Positions 5,636-7,689 of a stretch of 7,689 nucleotides of DNA are shown piece by piece (position 1 is the first letter of the stretch; every line of letters starts with the position of its first letter). Location of the stretch: NCBI GenBank assembly GCA_017622155.1, contig JAGARS010000204.1, forward strand, positions 1-7,689, in the 5' to 3' direction. The DNA comes from Peptococcaceae bacterium. Its GTDB lineage: Bacteria > Bacillota > Peptococcia > Peptococcales > Peptococcaceae. Below the pieces are notes generated by a model that worked only from the letters and a program-made list of their open reading frames with translations, was not told the origin of the DNA and did no database searches. The position numbers were made by a program, and so were the translations under genes.

Positions 5636-5661
5636 TTTTTGAAGATAAATTTTTGAAGATA
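5636..5661. repeat. 12-bp direct repeat TTTTTGAAGATA, two copies
   Basis: Exact copies lie at 5636-5647 and 5650-5661, offset by 14 bp, just after the dsr terminator. This may be a small tandem duplication or paired protein-binding sites. Nothing else identifies its function. Confidence 0.5.
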
Positions 5662-5710
5662 GAAAAGAGGAATAACGTAATCGCACATTATAAACATTAT
5701 GCCGTTAATA

Positions 5711-5739
5711 AATTTTGTATACAAAATTGTTTTGTGTAT
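5711..5739. promoter_or_regulatory. Perfect 18-bp palindrome plus third half-site upstream of ilvD
   Basis: AATTTTGTATACAAAATT (5711-5728) is perfectly symmetrical. A further related half-site, TTTTGTGTAT, lies at 5730-5739, so ACAAAA and TTTTGT also form an inverted repeat at 5721-5735. The palindrome is centred about 78 bp before the predicted ilvD transcription start, a position better suited to an activator or distal operator than to simple promoter occlusion. The regulator is unknown; the match to a CodY box is poor. Confidence 0.55.
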
Positions 5740-5763
5740 TCATAATAATATTTCATTACCTAT

Positions 5764-5791
5764 TTGCAAGGCAGTAAAATAATGATACAAT
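5764..5791 (+). promoter_or_regulatory. Extended -10 promoter for ilvD
   Basis: TTGCAA (5764-5769) and TACAAT (5786-5791) are separated by 16 bp. TG at 5783-5784 makes an extended -10 (TGATACAAT). Transcription would start near 5798, leaving a leader of only about 33 nt and no room for a T-box or attenuator. Confidence 0.65.
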
Positions 5792-5830
5792 ATTCTACAT
5801 ATATTTTATGAAACAGGGAGTGTATTGCTG

Positions 5831-7504
5831 ATGAGAAGTCATGAAGTTACCAAAGGCGTTGCACGTGCACCGCATCGTTCTTTGTTTTATGCTATGGGTT
5901 ATTTGCCTGAAGATTTAGAAAAACCTTTAATTGGTGTAGTATGTGCACACAATGAAATTATTCCCGGGCATTTTCATCTGAATGAAATTGCAGAAGCTGT
6001 AAAAAAAGGTGTTTTGGCCGGTGGCGGTACACCAATGGAATTCCCTGCAATCGGTATTTGCGACGGGATTGCTATGAATCACAGCGGTATGAAATATCCG
6101 CTGGCTACTCGTGAACTGATTGCGGACTCTATCGAGTCTGTCGCAATGGGGCATAAATTTGACGGTCTGGTTTTAATCGGAAACTGTGACAAAATTGTAC
6201 CGGGTATGCTGATGGCAGCGGCACGTTTGAATATTCCATCCATTTATATTAGTGGCGGTCCAATGCTGGCCGGCAGCTATAAAGGTCAGCCTTCTGACTT
6301 AATCAAGGGGCCGTTTGAAATGGTTGGTCAGTGCACCAGCGGGAAAATTACAGAAGATGATTTAGAAGACATCGCTAGAAATTCCTGTCCGGGCTGCGGC
6401 AGCTGTGCGGGGATGTATACTGCAAATACCATGAACTGTCTGGCGGAAGTGCTGGGTATGGCTCTGCCTGGCAACGGCACAATTCCTGCTGTATATGGGG
6501 ATCGCCGTGCATTGGCAAAACGCGCAGGTATGGAAATTGTAAAAATGGTAGAACAGGATATCAAACCGAGAGATATTTTGACATTGGAATCATTCCAGAA
6601 TGCAATCGCTGCGGATATGGCGATTGGCGGTTCCAGTAATACGGTGCTGCATTTACTGGCTATTGCCAAACAGGCACAGGTTGAGCTGTCTCTGGATGAG
6701 TTTGATCGTATCAGCGGTATCGTACCACATATTAGCAAATTGAATCCATCCGGTAAACATCATATTCAGCAGCTGTATGCTGCCGGCGGTATGGATGGTG
6801 TACTGAAAACTTTGCTGGATGGCGGTTTGATCAATGGGGATTGTATCAATGTAACCGGTAAAACTTTAAAAGAACGTTTGGCAAATGCTGAAGTTTTTGA
6901 CAGAGAAGTGATTCGTTCTCTGGATAATGCGCATTCTGCAACCGGCGGTATTGCAATTCTGAACGGGAATCTGGCTCCGGACGGTGCTGTTGTAAAAGCT
7001 GCCGGTGTTAAACCGGAAATGATGGTACATGAAGGTCCGGCTCGTGTATTTAATTCGGAAGAAGAAGCCTTTGCTGCCATTACCGGCAATCAGATTCATG
7101 CAGGTGATGTTGTGGTAATTCGTTATGAAGGGCCAAAAGGCGGGCCGGGCATGCGTGAAATGCTGAGCCCAACTGCTGCAATTATTGGTGCCGGACTGGA
7201 TACAGAGTGTGCGCTGATTACCGATGGCCGATTCTCCGGCGGGACAGCAGGTGCCGCAATCGGTCATGTATCTCCGGAAGCAGCGGAAGGCGGCCCGATT
7301 GCCTTTATTGAAGAAGGCGATATCATTGCCATTGATATTCCGAATCGTAAACTGGAGTTAAGAGTTTCTGATGAAGTGCTGGCGAAACGCAAAGAAGGCT
7401 GGACACCGAAAAAAGTAGACACCTTCCCGAACTCTTATCTGAAACGCTATGCTCATCTGGTAACTTCCGCAAGTACCGGTGCGACTATGCGTGATGATTT
7501 TTAA
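5831..7504 (+). CDS. ilvD: Dihydroxy-acid dehydratase
   Basis: IlvD dehydrates 2,3-dihydroxy-isovalerate and 2,3-dihydroxy-3-methylvalerate to the keto acids that precede valine, leucine and isoleucine. The 557-residue protein has the standard length and motifs: ERAPHRSL-like RAPHRSL (12-18), ICDGIAM (76-82), [13 protein letters not shown] (118-130), [19 protein letters not shown] (185-203) and GRFSGG (466-471) with the catalytic-type Ser469. Cys119 and Cys192 are the expected cluster ligands, and Asp120/Lys121 the metal-site residues. At the position where [2Fe-2S] homologues carry the third cysteine, this protein has PGH (45-47), as in the E. coli oxygen-sensitive [4Fe-4S] type. The ATG at 5831 lies 10 nt after AGGGAG (5815-5820). 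A TTG two codons earlier (5825) would sit too close. It has its own promoter and terminator, so it is probably not part of the dsr unit. A sugar-acid dehydratase is a less likely alternative. Confidence 0.95.
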   Translation: MRSHEVTKGVARAPHRSLFYAMGYLPEDLEKPLIGVVCAHNEIIPGHFHLNEIAEAVKKGVLAGGGTPMEFPAIGICDGIAMNHSGMKYPLATRELIADSIESVAMGHKFDGLVLIGNCDKIVPGMLMAAARLNIPSIYISGGPMLAGSYKGQPSDLIKGPFEMVGQCTSGKITEDDLEDIARNSCPGCGSCAGMYTANTMNCLAEVLGMALPGNGTIPAVYGDRRALAKRAGMEIVKMVEQDIKPRDILTLESFQNAIAADMAIGGSSNTVLHLLAIAKQAQVELSLDEFDRISGIVPHISKLNPSGKHHIQQLYAAGGMDGVLKTLLDGGLINGDCINVTGKTLKERLANAEVFDREVIRSLDNAHSATGGIAILNGNLAPDGAVVKAAGVKPEMMVHEGPARVFNSEEEAFAAITGNQIHAGDVVVIRYEGPKGGPGMREMLSPTAAIIGAGLDTECALITDGRFSGGTAGAAIGHVSPEAAEGGPIAFIEEGDIIAIDIPNRKLELRVSDEVLAKRKEGWTPKKVDTFPNSYLKRYAHLVTSASTGATMRDDF

Positions 7505-7529
7505 TACTTGTCTGATTTTGATTCATGTA

Positions 7530-7571
7530 AAGGGGTGTTTGTCTGATACTTTGTCAGGCAAGCACGCCCTT
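7530..7571 (+). terminator. Probable terminator of ilvD
   Basis: A long hairpin pairs AAGGGGTGTTTG (7530-7541) with the CAAGCACGCCCTT arm (7559-7571), with one bulged G and one T-G pair. It continues inward as TCTGA/TCAGG (7542-7546 with 7554-7558) around a 7-nt loop. The following TCATTT is a poor T-tract, so termination efficiency is uncertain. Confidence 0.6.
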
Positions 7572-7649
7572 CATTTAAAGCAAAACAGCTTAATGAAGCG
7601 GAAAATAAAAACCATAAGTTTGATTAAGGGAAAAACAGAGAAAAAACGG

Positions 7650-7679
7650 TTGACATATAGGGTAGAAAGATGATAAGAT
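7650..7679 (+). promoter_or_regulatory. Strong promoter facing out of the window
   Basis: A perfect -35 TTGACA (7650-7655) lies 18 bp before TAAGAT (7674-7679), which is preceded by TG at 7671-7672 as an extended -10. Transcription would begin near 7686, at the right edge, and serve a gene not included here. The 78 bp between the ilvD terminator and this promoter show nothing else. Confidence 0.6.
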
Positions 7680-7689
7680 ATCCAAGTCG

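Noticed and set aside
5632..5830. T-box or leader peptide attenuator for ilvD
   Set aside because: No TGGCACCGCG-like motif, no terminator hairpin before the gene, and the predicted transcript leader is only about 33 nt.
7479..7673. 64-codon + strand ORF overlapping the ilvD end
   Set aside because: It starts inside ilvD in another frame, runs through the terminator hairpin and overlaps the outward promoter; no ribosome binding site.
1..7689. CRISPR array, insertion sequence, tRNA or rRNA
   Set aside because: No regularly spaced repeats, transposase-like ORF, terminal inverted repeats or tRNA/rRNA-like sequence were found.

Overview
This window is most likely a chromosomal segment from a low-to-moderate-GC anaerobic Firmicute. 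Support: strong GGAGG-type ribosome binding sites, AT-rich intergenic DNA, short hairpin terminators with T-tracts, and a dissimilatory sulfite reductase (dsr) locus. The codon style (CCA for proline, GAA/AAA, much CTG) and protein types would suit a sulfite-reducing Negativicutes or Clostridia lineage. That placement is inference and was not tested.

Layout, all on the + strand: (1) 1-239, the 3' end of a P-loop kinase-like gene, closed by a terminator at 293-332. (2) 498-1919, dsrN, a CbiA-family glutamine amidotransferase predicted to amidate siroheme, behind a candidate promoter and two inverted repeats. (3) 1920-2167, an AT-rich, repeat-bearing leader. (4) 2168-5583, the dsr operon: an 8-Cys ferredoxin, dsrA, dsrB, dsrD, an unrecognised 66-residue protein, and dsrC, ending in a strong terminator at 5603-5632. 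(5) A regulatory gap with a direct repeat, a perfect 18-bp palindrome and a good extended -10 promoter. (6) 5831-7504, ilvD, followed by a large hairpin and a strong promoter facing out of the window at 7650-7679.

The dsr genes form a coherent functional set. DsrAB is the siroheme/[4Fe-4S] enzyme that reduces sulfite. DsrC carries the DsrAB product as a trisulfide to the membrane. DsrD is a small winged-helix partner found in reductive Dsr systems. DsrN would finish the siroheme cofactor. The ferredoxin is a plausible electron carrier, but its role is inferred only from position. The presence of dsrD and the absence of visible sulfur-oxidation genes point to the reductive direction. The window contains no sat, apr or dsrMK, so sulfate reduction cannot be distinguished from growth on sulfite or on sulfite released from sulfonates.

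The most novel item is the 66-residue acidic ORF between dsrD and dsrC. Other points worth a second look are the compact DsrA and DsrB with extra cysteines near the DsrA cofactor region, hairpins in several junctions of the operon, and the unidentified palindromic operators before dsrN and ilvD.
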